Origin: SHZI01 sp964384525
Lineage (GTDB): Bacteria > Pseudomonadota > Gammaproteobacteria > Steroidobacterales > GCA-2729495
Assembly: GCA_964384525.1 (NCBI GenBank)
Contig: CAYLKO010000009.1
Location: forward strand, 1 to 63,660
Direction of reading: 5' to 3'
Length of the DNA stretch: 63,660 nucleotides
Made by a program: the position numbers and the translations under genes. The notes under the pieces were generated by a model, which was not told the DNA's origin, did not search any database, and worked only from the letters and a program-made list of their open reading frames with translations. Of the stretch, positions 1-8,089 are shown in pieces (positions within the stretch are counted from its first letter, which is position 1; every line of letters starts with the position of its first letter).

Positions 1-496
1 ACGGACCCTGGTATCCCTGGCCGGCACCGAACAGGCACTCTGCGTCCGTCTCCACACCGACGAGATCGGGTCGCACCGCGGTCAGCACACGGGCGTGGCG
101 CTTTCTCACAAGCACCACACTGCTTGTCTGCCGGGCGCCGGCACGCCGGCACTCATGCATCAGCGCCGCCAGCGTGAGCCCTTCATCAAAAATGTCATCG
201 ACCAGGATGACATGCCGGTCGTGCAGATCGACTTCCGGTCGGGCGAGCCACCGCAGGTCACCACCGGTCATGCCGTGGCCATAACGGGCAACCCGGCAGG
301 TATCGAAGGCAAAGTCGCCCTCCAGCTGCCTGACGAGTCGGGCGAGCGGCAGCAAACCGCCCAGCAACACGCCGAGAAGCACGCAATTGCCATCATCAAC
401 CATCTGTTGCACGGCGCTGCCCAGTCGCTCACAGGCCGCCTCGATCTCTGCGCGGGGAACGACGACCCTCGCACCGGCTACGGGCGGGGACTTCAA
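1..496 (-). CDS. hpt: Hypoxanthine(-guanine) phosphoribosyltransferase, 3' end cut by window edge
   Basis: Purine salvage enzyme of the cytosol that joins hypoxanthine or guanine to PRPP, giving IMP or GMP. About 165 codons are inside the window and the last part runs off the left edge. The family's PRPP-binding loop is clear at about residues 96-109 (VILVDDIFDEGLTL), and the late segment ECLFGAGQGYQG matches the usual FGYGMDYKGY region, so only some 15-20 residues should be missing. No in-frame ATG exists before residue 32, which is too late, so I chose the TTG at 496, whose bases overlap the nagZ stop codon. The tight coupling suggests co-transcription with nagZ. The exact start is uncertain. 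Confidence 0.85.
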   Translation of the reverse strand, partial: MKSPPVAGARVVVPRAEIEAACERLGSAVQQMVDDGNCVLLGVLLGGLLPLARLVRQLEGDFAFDTCRVARYGHGMTGGDLRWLARPEVDLHDRHVILVDDIFDEGLTLAALMHECRRAGARQTSSVVLVRKRHARVLTAVRPDLVGVETDAECLFGAGQGYQGP

Positions 497-1557
497 CTGA
501 GCGTCAGGCCGGGCCGGCTGCGGGCCTGATCCAGCGCCGCCACGGCCTCGCTCCAGGCGGTTCCGCCACGGAACTCACGCAGCTCATCACCTGACGGATT
601 GCCACCCGTCCCCGGCCGACGACGGCGCAGTGCCACCAGCCGCGCCTGGCCGGCCGGATCCTGGTAGCCAGCCAGCGCCGCAAGGGTGGCATCGGCACCG
701 GCTGGATCATTGCAGATCAAGGCCATGTCGGCCCCGGCAGCGAGTGACCGTCGGGCGCGCGCCGGCATGTCGCCTTCGGCAGCCAGTGCCCGCATCGACA
801 GGTCATCGGAAAAGATCACGCCGCCAAAGCCCAGCTCATCCCGCAGGACGGCCTGCAGCCAGTAGCGCGAGAGACTGGCCACGGCTGGATCCACGGCCGG
901 GTAACGCACATGGGCGATCATCACGCCGTTGATCCCCTGCCGGATCATGCGGCCATAGGGCTCCAGGTCGTCCGCGAGTGCGGCCCGGTCGCGCGGGTCC
1001 ACCGGCAAGTCCAGGTGCGAGTCGGCCACGACATAGCCATGACCGGGAAAATGCTTCGCCACCGCCACCATGCCCGCCTGATGCATGCCGTGCACGTAGG
1101 CTGCGGCCAGTTCCCCGACGATTGCCGGATCGCTGTGGAAGGAGCGGTCGCCGATGATCTCGCTGGTGCCATAGTCCAGATCAACCACCGGAGCGAAGCT
1201 GAAATCCACACCGGTATCCAGCACTTCAGCCGCCATCAGCCAGCCACAAAGCCGCGCCAGCCGGCAGCCCGTTTTCGCATCCAGATCGTACTGGTGACCC
1301 AGCCAGCGCAAGGGAGGCAGGGCATAAAAGCCGTCGCGAAAGCGTTGCACCCGGCCGCCTTCCTGATCCACGGCAATCAGGAGTTGCGGCGTGCGCAGGC
1401 TGCGGATTTCGGCCACGAGCGCCATGAGCTGCTCGCGGTCCCGGAAATTCCGGCTGAACAGGATGACCGCGCCCACCAACGGGTTTTTCAGCCGTGCCCG
1501 TTCGTCCGACGACAAGGCCAGACCGGCGACATCCACCATCAGGGGGCCGAGCGTCAT
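493..1557 (-). CDS. nagZ: Beta-N-acetylhexosaminidase NagZ
   Basis: Family 3 glycoside hydrolase that removes N-acetylglucosamine from anhydro-muropeptides in cytosolic peptidoglycan recycling. The 354-residue length is normal. Visible signatures are the substrate-binding block AVDQEGGRVQRF near residue 62, the flexible catalytic loop KHFPGHG followed by ADSHLDLP near 165-185, and the nucleophile segment FSDDLSM near 245-255. It has no signal peptide, as expected for the cytosolic enzyme. It lies 15 bases downstream of a YkuD-fold gene on the same strand and overlaps hpt, so all three probably share a transcript. Confidence 0.97.
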   Translation of the reverse strand: MTLGPLMVDVAGLALSSDERARLKNPLVGAVILFSRNFRDREQLMALVAEIRSLRTPQLLIAVDQEGGRVQRFRDGFYALPPLRWLGHQYDLDAKTGCRLARLCGWLMAAEVLDTGVDFSFAPVVDLDYGTSEIIGDRSFHSDPAIVGELAAAYVHGMHQAGMVAVAKHFPGHGYVVADSHLDLPVDPRDRAALADDLEPYGRMIRQGINGVMIAHVRYPAVDPAVASLSRYWLQAVLRDELGFGGVIFSDDLSMRALAAEGDMPARARRSLAAGADMALICNDPAGADATLAALAGYQDPAGQARLVALRRRRPGTGGNPSGDELREFRGGTAWSEAVAALDQARSRPGLTLS

Positions 1558-1572
1558 GGGGTCAACGCTGCT

Positions 1573-2073
1573 CTAGGGAATGACATGGACCACCGTGCCC
1601 ACGGTGACTGCATCAAACAGCCAGCACACATCGGCGTTGTGCATCCTGATGCAGCCATGCGAGAACGGCACACCCATCGGTTCGCTGTCCGGAGTGCCGT
1701 GAATGTAGATGAAACGCCGCATGGAATCGACAGCTCCCAGCCGGTTCACACCGACTTCAAGTCCGCAGAGCCACAGAATACGGGAAAGAATCCAGTCCCG
1801 CCCGGGTGCCGACCAGCCCAGTTCGTCGGTGTAGATTTCACCGGTTGGTCGGCGGGACGCCAGCACGGCACCGGTGGGCAGGCCGGCGCCGATCTTCGCG
1901 CGGATGTAGTGCCGGCCGCGCGGCGTGCACAGGCTGCCCTGCCATTCACCCGGCCCATGGCGCGATGTCGACACGGAAAACTCCCGTAGCGTGATCCCGG
2001 CCGCGGTGAGCGTTGCGACCTGCCGCGTGAGGCTCACGGTCAACCGCCGGTGTGCTGCCGGAGCCTGGCTCAT
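1573..2073 (-). CDS. YkuD-fold L,D-transpeptidase/L,D-carboxypeptidase-like protein without signal peptide
   Basis: A 166-residue protein made almost entirely of a YkuD catalytic domain. The active-site signature is complete: His125 in IHGTP and Cys141 in SHGCIRM. Classical L,D-transpeptidases act in the periplasm and carry a signal peptide or membrane anchor; this one starts MSQAPAAHRRLTVSLTRQ and shows no hydrophobic leader. The start ATG overlaps the stop of rlmD (TGATG), and extending upstream would only read into rlmD. Being next to nagZ suggests a cytosolic role in muropeptide recycling, such as trimming the terminal D-Ala from tetrapeptides, as described for the signal-less YkuD enzyme ElsL of Acinetobacter. 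The family call is sure; the substrate is inferred. Confidence 0.85.
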   Translation of the reverse strand: MSQAPAAHRRLTVSLTRQVATLTAAGITLREFSVSTSRHGPGEWQGSLCTPRGRHYIRAKIGAGLPTGAVLASRRPTGEIYTDELGWSAPGRDWILSRILWLCGLEVGVNRLGAVDSMRRFIYIHGTPDSEPMGVPFSHGCIRMHNADVCWLFDAVTVGTVVHVIP

Positions 2074-3392
2074 CAGGCAACCCGCTCGAACAAGGCCATG
2101 GACTCGACGTGGCTGGTGTGCGGAAACATGTCCATGACGCCGGCACTGGCCAGGCGATAACCGTGCTCGCGCACCAGCAGCCCCGCATCGCGGGCCAGCG
2201 TGCCCGGGTGACAGGAAACGTAAACGATGCGGCGGGCCGCCAATTTCCCCAGGGCCGGCAGGAGTTCCGCGGCACCGGTGCGGGGCGGGTCCAGCAGCAC
2301 CAGATCGAAATGTTCGCGGGTCCATGCGCCGCCGGCGCCAGCGCCGCCGAGATCTGCCTGAACGAAGCGGGCATTGTCGATGCCGTTGGCTGCGGCATTG
2401 GCCCGGCCCCGCTCGATGGCGGCCGCCGAGCCCTCCAGGCCGACGACCTCCCCGGCACGACGGGCCAATGGCAGCGTGAAATTGCCGATGCCGCAATACA
2501 GGTCCAGCACCCGGTCCGTGGCCGCCGGTTCAAGCAGGTCCAGCGCCTGATCAATCATCCGGCGATTGACCTCGCCGTGGATCTGGATGAAATCCGTCGG
2601 ACCGAACTCGAGCTTCAGGTCAAAAGCCGGGAGGAGGTAATGCAGCTCCTCGACTGCCAGCTGCGGATCCAGCAAGGCCACCGTGGACTCGTTGCCCGGC
2701 TGCAGATAAACCCGCACGCCCTGCTCCGTCGCGAACCCGGCCAGCAGCTGCCGGTCGGCAACCGTCGGCGGATCGAGCACCCGGAAGACGAGCGCCGTGA
2801 TGTTGTCGGCCGCCGTGACTTCCACCTGCGGGATCCGGGCACGCAGCGACAGGCCATTGATGAGGCCGGACAGCGGCTCGATCAGCTGGCCGAGCGCGGG
2901 ATGCAGCGTGGCGCAACTCTGCATGTCGGCCACCCAGGGTTTGCCGGCTTCCCGGAAACCCACCAGCACCCGGCCCTTCTTCTCTACATGCCGGACTGCC
3001 AGCCGGGCCTTGCGCCGATAGCCCCAGATGGCGCCTCGAATCGCGGGGAGCAGGCTTTCTGGCGTCAGGCCGGCCAGATGCGCCAGGCTGTCCGTCAACG
3101 TGACCTGCTTGAGAGCCACCTGCGCATCCGGTGACAGGTGCTGCAGCGAGCTACCGCCACAGATACCGACGTACGGGCACGCCGGCGTGACGCGCTCCGG
3201 TGAGGCGCGTCGAATCTCAACCAGTTCCGCCTCATCGTAGTTGCTGCGGCGACGCTGACGGCAGAAACCAACTTCCTCGCCGACGAGCGCACCCGGCACC
3301 AGGACCCGTTTGCCGGCCGGGCGCATTACGCCTCGACTCTCGAGAGTCATCGCCGTGACGTCTGCAATTTCGTGCGGTCCGGCGTTGGTCAC
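2073..3392 (-). CDS. rlmD: 23S rRNA (uracil-C5)-methyltransferase RlmD
   Basis: SAM-dependent enzyme that methylates U1939 of 23S rRNA. The 439 residues hold an N-terminal TRAM region (about 1-65), an Fe-S insertion, a central domain, and the methyltransferase domain with LDLYCGIGNFTLPLA (SAM binding, near 295) and the nucleophile region VSCHPGTLARD (near 395). Oddity: the family's Fe-S motif C-x5-C-G-G-C reads C72-x5-C78-G-G-S81, so the third cysteine is serine (codon AGC at 3150-3152, one base from TGC). The fourth ligand, C160 in MQSCATL, is kept. The gene is followed directly by the YkuD gene. Confidence 0.95.
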   Translation of the reverse strand: MTNAGPHEIADVTAMTLESRGVMRPAGKRVLVPGALVGEEVGFCRQRRRSNYDEAELVEIRRASPERVTPACPYVGICGGSSLQHLSPDAQVALKQVTLTDSLAHLAGLTPESLLPAIRGAIWGYRRKARLAVRHVEKKGRVLVGFREAGKPWVADMQSCATLHPALGQLIEPLSGLINGLSLRARIPQVEVTAADNITALVFRVLDPPTVADRQLLAGFATEQGVRVYLQPGNESTVALLDPQLAVEELHYLLPAFDLKLEFGPTDFIQIHGEVNRRMIDQALDLLEPAATDRVLDLYCGIGNFTLPLARRAGEVVGLEGSAAAIERGRANAAANGIDNARFVQADLGGAGAGGAWTREHFDLVLLDPPRTGAAELLPALGKLAARRIVYVSCHPGTLARDAGLLVREHGYRLASAGVMDMFPHTSHVESMALFERVA

Positions 3393-3416
3393 GTTGCGGC
3401 GTGCCTCGGCAGGCGA

Positions 3417-4211
3417 CTAACCGTCGTCGGGCGGCCGGGAACGGGCCGCCCAGGTCTCGGCAAAAGCCCGCCAGTGGCTTGCCGACGATGCATCCAGAAA
3501 GCGCTGCACCCGGGCCAGTTCCGCCGCCAGGCCGTCGTCATCCAGGTGACCACGCATGAACTGGAAGCGCAGCCAGATGAGATAGGTGTTCATGACATCC
3601 GTCTCGCAGTAGTCGCGAATGGCGCCGATGTCACCCTGCCGCCACGTGTCCCACACCTGGTCGCCGCTGAAGCCCAGCTTGCCGGGAAAGCCGAGGAGTG
3701 TCGCGATATCACTCAGGCTGGCGCGGGAGCGTCCCTGCCATGCCGACAGCACATCCATCAGGTCGGTGTGCCGCCAGTGAAAACGACTCAGGTAATTGTT
3801 GAAACGGAACCCGGTTTCATTGTCGCCCTGCTCCCAATACCGGGCAGCCTGCACACCATGAAAGAGCGCCCGGTAATGCAGCACCGGCAGATCAAACCCG
3901 CTGCCGTTCCACGACACCAGATCGGGCGTATGCCGCTCGATGGCATCGAAGAAGGCGGCTATCAGCTCCCGCTCGGAACTGCCCGGATCACCGAGGCTCA
4001 TGACCTTGAGCCCATCGCGATGGCGCCAGACCACCGAGATGGCCACCACGCGCTGCTGGTGCAGCGGCAGAAAGTCGGATCCCGTCTCCTGCAGGCGATG
4101 AAAGCTCATGGCCTTGCCCACGTCCTCGTCCGACAGGCCGTCGAGGTCGTGCAGGCGTCGCCCCAGATCAACGTCCGGGATGGTCTCGATGTCAAATACC
4201 AGGGTGCGCAT
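3417..4211 (-). CDS. Predicted 3'-5' exonuclease, PolB-like DnaQ fold
   Basis: A 264-residue stand-alone exonuclease domain related to the proofreading domain of family-B DNA polymerases. The three exonuclease motifs are present: FDIET at residues 6-10 (metal ligands Asp7 and Glu9), SWNGSGFDLPVL near 97-108, and YCETDVMNTYL near 200-210. No polymerase domain is attached, and no separate nucleic-acid-binding domain is evident. The gene sits between acpS and rlmD, all on the same strand with gaps of 24-27 bases. Its substrate in the cell cannot be told from sequence; a DNA repair or nucleic-acid turnover role is the general expectation for the family. Confidence 0.85.
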   Translation of the reverse strand: MRTLVFDIETIPDVDLGRRLHDLDGLSDEDVGKAMSFHRLQETGSDFLPLHQQRVVAISVVWRHRDGLKVMSLGDPGSSERELIAAFFDAIERHTPDLVSWNGSGFDLPVLHYRALFHGVQAARYWEQGDNETGFRFNNYLSRFHWRHTDLMDVLSAWQGRSRASLSDIATLLGFPGKLGFSGDQVWDTWRQGDIGAIRDYCETDVMNTYLIWLRFQFMRGHLDDDGLAAELARVQRFLDASSASHWRAFAETWAARSRPPDDG

Positions 4212-4238
4212 GTGCTGGAGTATTCCGGATCAGTCCCA

Positions 4239-4622
4239 TCAGTTGGTCTTCATCAATATCGCAACCGCGACGATGAGCCCCGCCTCATCGGAGAGGCTCA
4301 GATGGCCGGGGCCCGCGCCCAGCGTGCGGCACACCTGCTGGCCGCGCTCGGAAAAGATGATTTCCGGCCGGCCTCGCGGATCATTGACGACTCCCGAATC
4401 ACGCAACCACATGCCGTGGGCAAAGCCGGTGCCCAGGGCTTTCACGATGGCTTCCTTGGCCGCAAAGCGCATGCCGAGAAAGCGTACGGCATGCCGGGTC
4501 CGGCGAAAGTCGGCGAGTTCCTCCGGCATCAGCAGCCGGCGGACAAAGTGCTCACCGAAGCGGGCATAGGCCGCTTCGATGCGCTCGACCTTCAGGATGT
4601 CCGTGCCGATGCCGAAGATCAT
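4239..4622 (-). CDS. acpS: Holo-[acyl-carrier-protein] synthase
   Basis: Transfers the 4'-phosphopantetheine arm from CoA to apo-ACP, switching on fatty acid synthesis. It is 127 residues, the usual size. Conserved features are GIGTDILKVERI at the N-terminus (metal-binding Asp8) and RFAAKEAIVKALGTG near 52-66. The start ATG overlaps the pdxJ stop (ATGA), giving translational coupling. It is the last gene of the lepB-rnc-era-recO-pdxJ-acpS block. Confidence 0.97.
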   Translation of the reverse strand: MIFGIGTDILKVERIEAAYARFGEHFVRRLLMPEELADFRRTRHAVRFLGMRFAAKEAIVKALGTGFAHGMWLRDSGVVNDPRGRPEIIFSERGQQVCRTLGAGPGHLSLSDEAGLIVAVAILMKTN

Positions 4623-5377
4623 GCCGTACGCGCTTCGCGCATCAGGCGTTTCATGTCGGCCACGGCTGCCTCGAGGCCCGAGAACAGGGCCCGGGCAATG
4701 ATGGCGTGCCCGATGTTCAACTCGACGATCTCGGGCAGGGCGGCTATCGGGCCCACATTGTGATAATTCAGGCCATGTCCCGCATGAACCACGAGCCCGG
4801 CGGCAGCCGCCAGGCGGGCCGCCTCGGCGACCCGGAACAGCTCCTCCGCCTGCTCTTCGCTGGTCTGGGCATCGGCGTAGCGTCCGGTGTGCAATTCCAC
4901 GACCGGCGCACCGGTTCTGGCCGATGCCTCGATCTGTTCGGCATCGGGATCGATGAACAACGCAGTCCGGATACCGTGATCCACAAACCGGCGACAGGCC
5001 TCGTCAACCGCGGCAAAGTGCCGGCGGACATCCAGCCCGCCTTCGGTCGTGAGTTCTTCGCGGCGTTCCGGCACCAGACAACAGTCGGCCGGCCGCACCC
5101 GGCAGGCAATGGCGATGACCTCGGGCGCAACCGCCAGTTCCAGATTCATCCGGGTCTGCAGGCGCGCCTGCAGGATCGGCAGGTCCGCATCCTGAATGTG
5201 GCGGCGGTCTTCACGCAGATGGACGGTGATGCTGTCGGCGCCGGCCTGCTCGGCCAGCAGCGCCGCGTGCACGGGGTCGGGATAGCGGGTGCCGCGTGCC
5301 TGGCGCAAGGTGGCGACGTGATCCACGTTGACGCCAAGCAGTTGATGTGAAGCCGGAAAACGCATCGCCATGGACAA
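4619..5377 (-). CDS. pdxJ: Pyridoxine 5'-phosphate synthase PdxJ
   Basis: Makes pyridoxine 5'-phosphate from 1-deoxyxylulose 5-phosphate and 3-amino-2-oxopropyl phosphate, the last ring-forming step of vitamin B6 synthesis. The 252 residues include LGVNVDHVATLRQARGT, the phosphate and active-site segment ITVHLREDRRHIQD, CCLVPERREELTTEGGLD and ELHTGRYA, all typical. Starts at Met1, Met3 or Met5 are all possible; the conserved core begins near residue 13. It is 6 bases downstream of recO. Its substrate DXP comes from Dxs, so Dxs-type chemistry should exist in the genome whatever the fate of later MEP enzymes. Confidence 0.97.
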   Translation of the reverse strand: MSMAMRFPASHQLLGVNVDHVATLRQARGTRYPDPVHAALLAEQAGADSITVHLREDRRHIQDADLPILQARLQTRMNLELAVAPEVIAIACRVRPADCCLVPERREELTTEGGLDVRRHFAAVDEACRRFVDHGIRTALFIDPDAEQIEASARTGAPVVELHTGRYADAQTSEEQAEELFRVAEAARLAAAAGLVVHAGHGLNYHNVGPIAALPEIVELNIGHAIIARALFSGLEAAVADMKRLMREARTA

Positions 5378-5383
5378 TACCCG

Positions 5384-6103
5384 CTACCGCAACATGGCGG
5401 CCAGAACCTGCCGGGTCTTCAGCGTCCGGCCATCCAGATGGTGGGCCAGCACCGCCCGCAGCAGGCGTTTTGCCGCCGACAGGATACCCGGTGATGCCAG
5501 CTCTCCCCGGCTGATCGCCAGCAACTCGGTGCCGGACAGGGTCAACGCAGTGCCGGCCGCATCGGCGGGCACGGGCCCATGCTCCAGCCGATACTCATAA
5601 TGCCGCCCGGGGTCCACCGGCACATCGTTCAGGACATCGTGATCGAGATTGAGGCCATAACCAACCTCCGCCAGCAACCGCAGCTCGAAGCGGCGCAGCG
5701 CCGGTTCGGGGTCGCCGCCGGCCCGCAGATCGGCGAGAGCCCGGGAGTAGGCAACAAACAATCCGGGATGGGGATCTCCGCGCCGGACAAAATGCATGAT
5801 GAGTTCGTTGAGATAGAACGCCGCCATCAAGCCCAGGCCATCCAGCGGCGGCACGAAGCTCGCCGATTCAGCCGTCCGCAGCGTGTACAGGGAACCTCTG
5901 CCGACCCATGCCAGCCGTACCGGCAGAAAGGGCTGCAGCACGCTGCGCCAGTGCGACTTCGGCCGGCGCGCACCACGGGCCACGAGACCCACCCGACCGT
6001 GCTCCACGGCCAGCACCTCGAGGATCTGGCTGGTCTCCTGATAAGCCCGTGCATGGAGTATGTAGGCATCCTCCAGCACGTTCCCGGCTTCCATCCGGTT
6101 CAT
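5384..6103 (-). CDS. recO: DNA repair protein RecO
   Basis: Mediator that helps RecR load RecA on SSB-coated single-stranded DNA in the RecF pathway. The 239-residue protein has the typical N-terminal OB-fold (LHARAYQETSQILEVL, then GRVGLVARGARRPKS) and a helical C-terminal part starting around residue 80. No zinc-finger cysteines are seen, as in other gammaproteobacterial RecO proteins. Its start overlaps the era stop by 4 bases. Confidence 0.93.
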   Translation of the reverse strand: MNRMEAGNVLEDAYILHARAYQETSQILEVLAVEHGRVGLVARGARRPKSHWRSVLQPFLPVRLAWVGRGSLYTLRTAESASFVPPLDGLGLMAAFYLNELIMHFVRRGDPHPGLFVAYSRALADLRAGGDPEPALRRFELRLLAEVGYGLNLDHDVLNDVPVDPGRHYEYRLEHGPVPADAAGTALTLSGTELLAISRGELASPGILSAAKRLLRAVLAHHLDGRTLKTRQVLAAMLR

Positions 6104-7005
6104 GACCCCGACTCGAAGCCGAACTGCTGCAGGGTCCGGGCGCTGTCGGCCCAGTTCGTCTTGACCTTGACGTGCGTTTCCAGATGAAAGCGCAGATTGA
6201 AAATCCGCTCCAGCTCCAGCCGTGCGGCAGTACCCACTTCCTTGATGGTGGCGCCACCCTTGCCGACGACGATGCCCTTGTGCGATTCCCGGTCGGCCCA
6301 GATGACGGCATCGACCAGGGCAACACCAGGGCTTTGCTCCAGCGCCAGTATTTCCACGGCAAGACCGTAGGGGACCTCCTGACGGAGCGTCATGAGCAGC
6401 TTTTCCCGGATCACTTCGGCAATCCGGAACTCCATGCCCCGATCGGTGGATACATCGAGCGGATACAGGGGCTGGCCCACCGGCAGGAGGTCGACGAGCA
6501 GCGTCAGCAGCCGGTCCAGATTGTCAGCGGTGGTGGCCGACACCGGAATGATCGCGTGAAAGGCCGCGCGTTCCGCACAGGCCGCCAGATAGGGCAGCAG
6601 TGCGGACTTCGGTTTCACGGTGTCCACCTTGTTCACCACCAGCACGATCGGAATGCCGGCAGCCACCACATGTTCCAGCACGTAGTTGTCGGCGGCCTTG
6701 AAGCTGCCTGCCTCGACGACGAACACCGCCACATCCGCACCGCCCAGTGCCCCCTCCACGGCCCGGTTCATGGCCCGGTTGAGCTGGTTGCGCACCCGGG
6801 TGTGCAAGCCCGGCGTGTCGACAAACAGGAACTGGGCATCGGGCCTCGACAGCACGCCCACGATCGCATGGCGTGTCGTCTGGGGGCGTGGGGTCACGAT
6901 GCTGATCTTGCGGCCGACCAGTGCATTCACGAGAGTCGACTTGCCGACATTGGGCCGGCCGACGATGGCGATGAAGCCGGTACGGAAGATCTCAGCCATT
7001 GGCAT
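6100..7005 (-). CDS. era: GTPase Era
   Basis: Essential GTPase that binds the 3' end of 16S rRNA and assists 30S subunit maturation. Of 301 residues, the N-terminal two thirds form the G domain: P-loop GRPNVGKST at about 16-24, switch and G3 DTPGLH near 62-67, and NKVD near 124-127. The C-terminal third is the KH domain, with the GxxG element GKGGATIKEVG near 253-263. The start lies inside the end of rnc (14-base overlap), a common arrangement that ties ribosome assembly to rRNA processing. Confidence 0.98.
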   Translation of the reverse strand: MPMAEIFRTGFIAIVGRPNVGKSTLVNALVGRKISIVTPRPQTTRHAIVGVLSRPDAQFLFVDTPGLHTRVRNQLNRAMNRAVEGALGGADVAVFVVEAGSFKAADNYVLEHVVAAGIPIVLVVNKVDTVKPKSALLPYLAACAERAAFHAIIPVSATTADNLDRLLTLLVDLLPVGQPLYPLDVSTDRGMEFRIAEVIREKLLMTLRQEVPYGLAVEILALEQSPGVALVDAVIWADRESHKGIVVGKGGATIKEVGTAARLELERIFNLRFHLETHVKVKTNWADSARTLQQFGFESGS

Positions 7006-7699
7006 CCGCCCCGGTCATTTCGGGGGCTACACCGAGAGCCTGCAGCGCCTGAACCGCCGCTTCCTGCTCGGCGGCGCGGCGACTGCCGCCCGAACCGTGA
7101 AACTCCATCTCCGGAGTGACCAGCCGGCAGCTCACGGCAAAATGCCGGGCATGGGCCGCCCCGCTGACCTGCTCCACCTGGTAGGTTGGCAATGCGTGAC
7201 CACGACCCTGCAGCAACTCCTGCAGCCGGGTCTTCGGATCACGCAGATCATCATCGGGCCCCAGTCGGGCCAGCCTGCCGCCCAACAGCTTCCGGATCAC
7301 GGATCGTGCGGTCAACCAGCCGCCATCCAGATAGACGGCACCAAAGACCGCCTCGAGGGAATTGGCCAGAATCGAACCCCGCTGGTGGCCCCCGGTGCGC
7401 AGTTCACCCGCGCCCAGGCGCAGCAGTTCGCCAAGCCCAAGCTCCCGCGCCAGCTCTTCCAGCGTCTCGCGCCGCACCAACCGGGCCCGGAAGCGGCTCA
7501 GCTCGCCTTCGGTTGCACCGGGATGCGCGTCGTGCAGAGCCTCGGCAGTGGCCAGTCCCAGCACGGCATCCCCCAGAAACTCGAGACGCTCGTTGTTCCG
7601 CTCACCGGCGCTCCGGTGCGTCAGGGCAAGTTCGAGCAGCTGTTCATCCTCGAATTGATAGCCGAGGGCAAGACGGGCCCACTCGGCTGGCCGGTTCAC
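6992..7699 (-). CDS. rnc: Ribonuclease III, with an unusual metal-ligand residue
   Basis: Double-strand-specific endoribonuclease that processes rRNA precursors and some mRNAs. The 235 residues hold the RNase III domain with signature ERLEFLGDAVL (Glu40, Asp44) and a double-stranded-RNA-binding domain from about 158 (LQELLQGRGHALPTY to the end). Oddity: the second metal-binding motif reads ILANSLEAVFGA, so the aspartate that pairs with Glu116 in characterised enzymes (Asp114 of E. coli) is Asn113 here; the codon AAT at 7361-7363 is one base from GAT. Start and stop overlap the DUF4845 gene and era. Confidence 0.96.
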   Translation of the reverse strand: MNRPAEWARLALGYQFEDEQLLELALTHRSAGERNNERLEFLGDAVLGLATAEALHDAHPGATEGELSRFRARLVRRETLEELARELGLGELLRLGAGELRTGGHQRGSILANSLEAVFGAVYLDGGWLTARSVIRKLLGGRLARLGPDDDLRDPKTRLQELLQGRGHALPTYQVEQVSGAAHARHFAVSCRLVTPEMEFHGSGGSRRAAEQEAAVQALQALGVAPEMTGADANG

Positions 7700-8061
7700 T
7701 GCCGGATCTCTACCGAATTGTCGAAAGCGGCCACCAGCGACAGATTGGCGATGTAGGGCACGGAATCTTCATAGTTGACGGCGACCACGTAGCCCTCTTC
7801 GGTCTTGGTGATGGTGAAGTCCTGGGCTCTCGGAAAGTTGACCGCATCGATGTCCAGCCGCTTGCCGATGTCCGACCGCAGACGGGCCGGTGACAACTTG
7901 TCACCCGCATATTCCGATTGCAGATCCGACAGCAGCTGGCGGACCTTCATCTGTGTCAGGTAAACAGGCACCAGCCGGATGGCACCGTATCCGACCATGG
8001 CCACGAGCGCCGCAATCAACACGAAGCCGATGGCGGTAATTCCCTGTTGCTGTTGCCGCAT
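7696..8061 (-). CDS. DUF4845 membrane protein between lepB and rnc
   Basis: A 121-residue protein with a short polar N-terminus (MRQQQQG), one hydrophobic segment at about residues 8-31, and a soluble domain that is probably extracytoplasmic. This matches the DUF4845 family, which is found almost always between lepB and rnc in gamma- and betaproteobacteria. The N-terminal part looks slightly like a pilin-type leader, but there is no clear prepilin peptidase site. Function unknown; the constant position suggests a link with signal peptidase or envelope export. It overlaps rnc by 4 bases. Confidence 0.85.
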   Translation of the reverse strand: MRQQQQGITAIGFVLIAALVAMVGYGAIRLVPVYLTQMKVRQLLSDLQSEYAGDKLSPARLRSDIGKRLDIDAVNFPRAQDFTITKTEEGYVVAVNYEDSVPYIANLSLVAAFDNSVEIRQ

Positions 8062-8089
8062 GCTTCACCTCTACGCTGATCAATACCGG

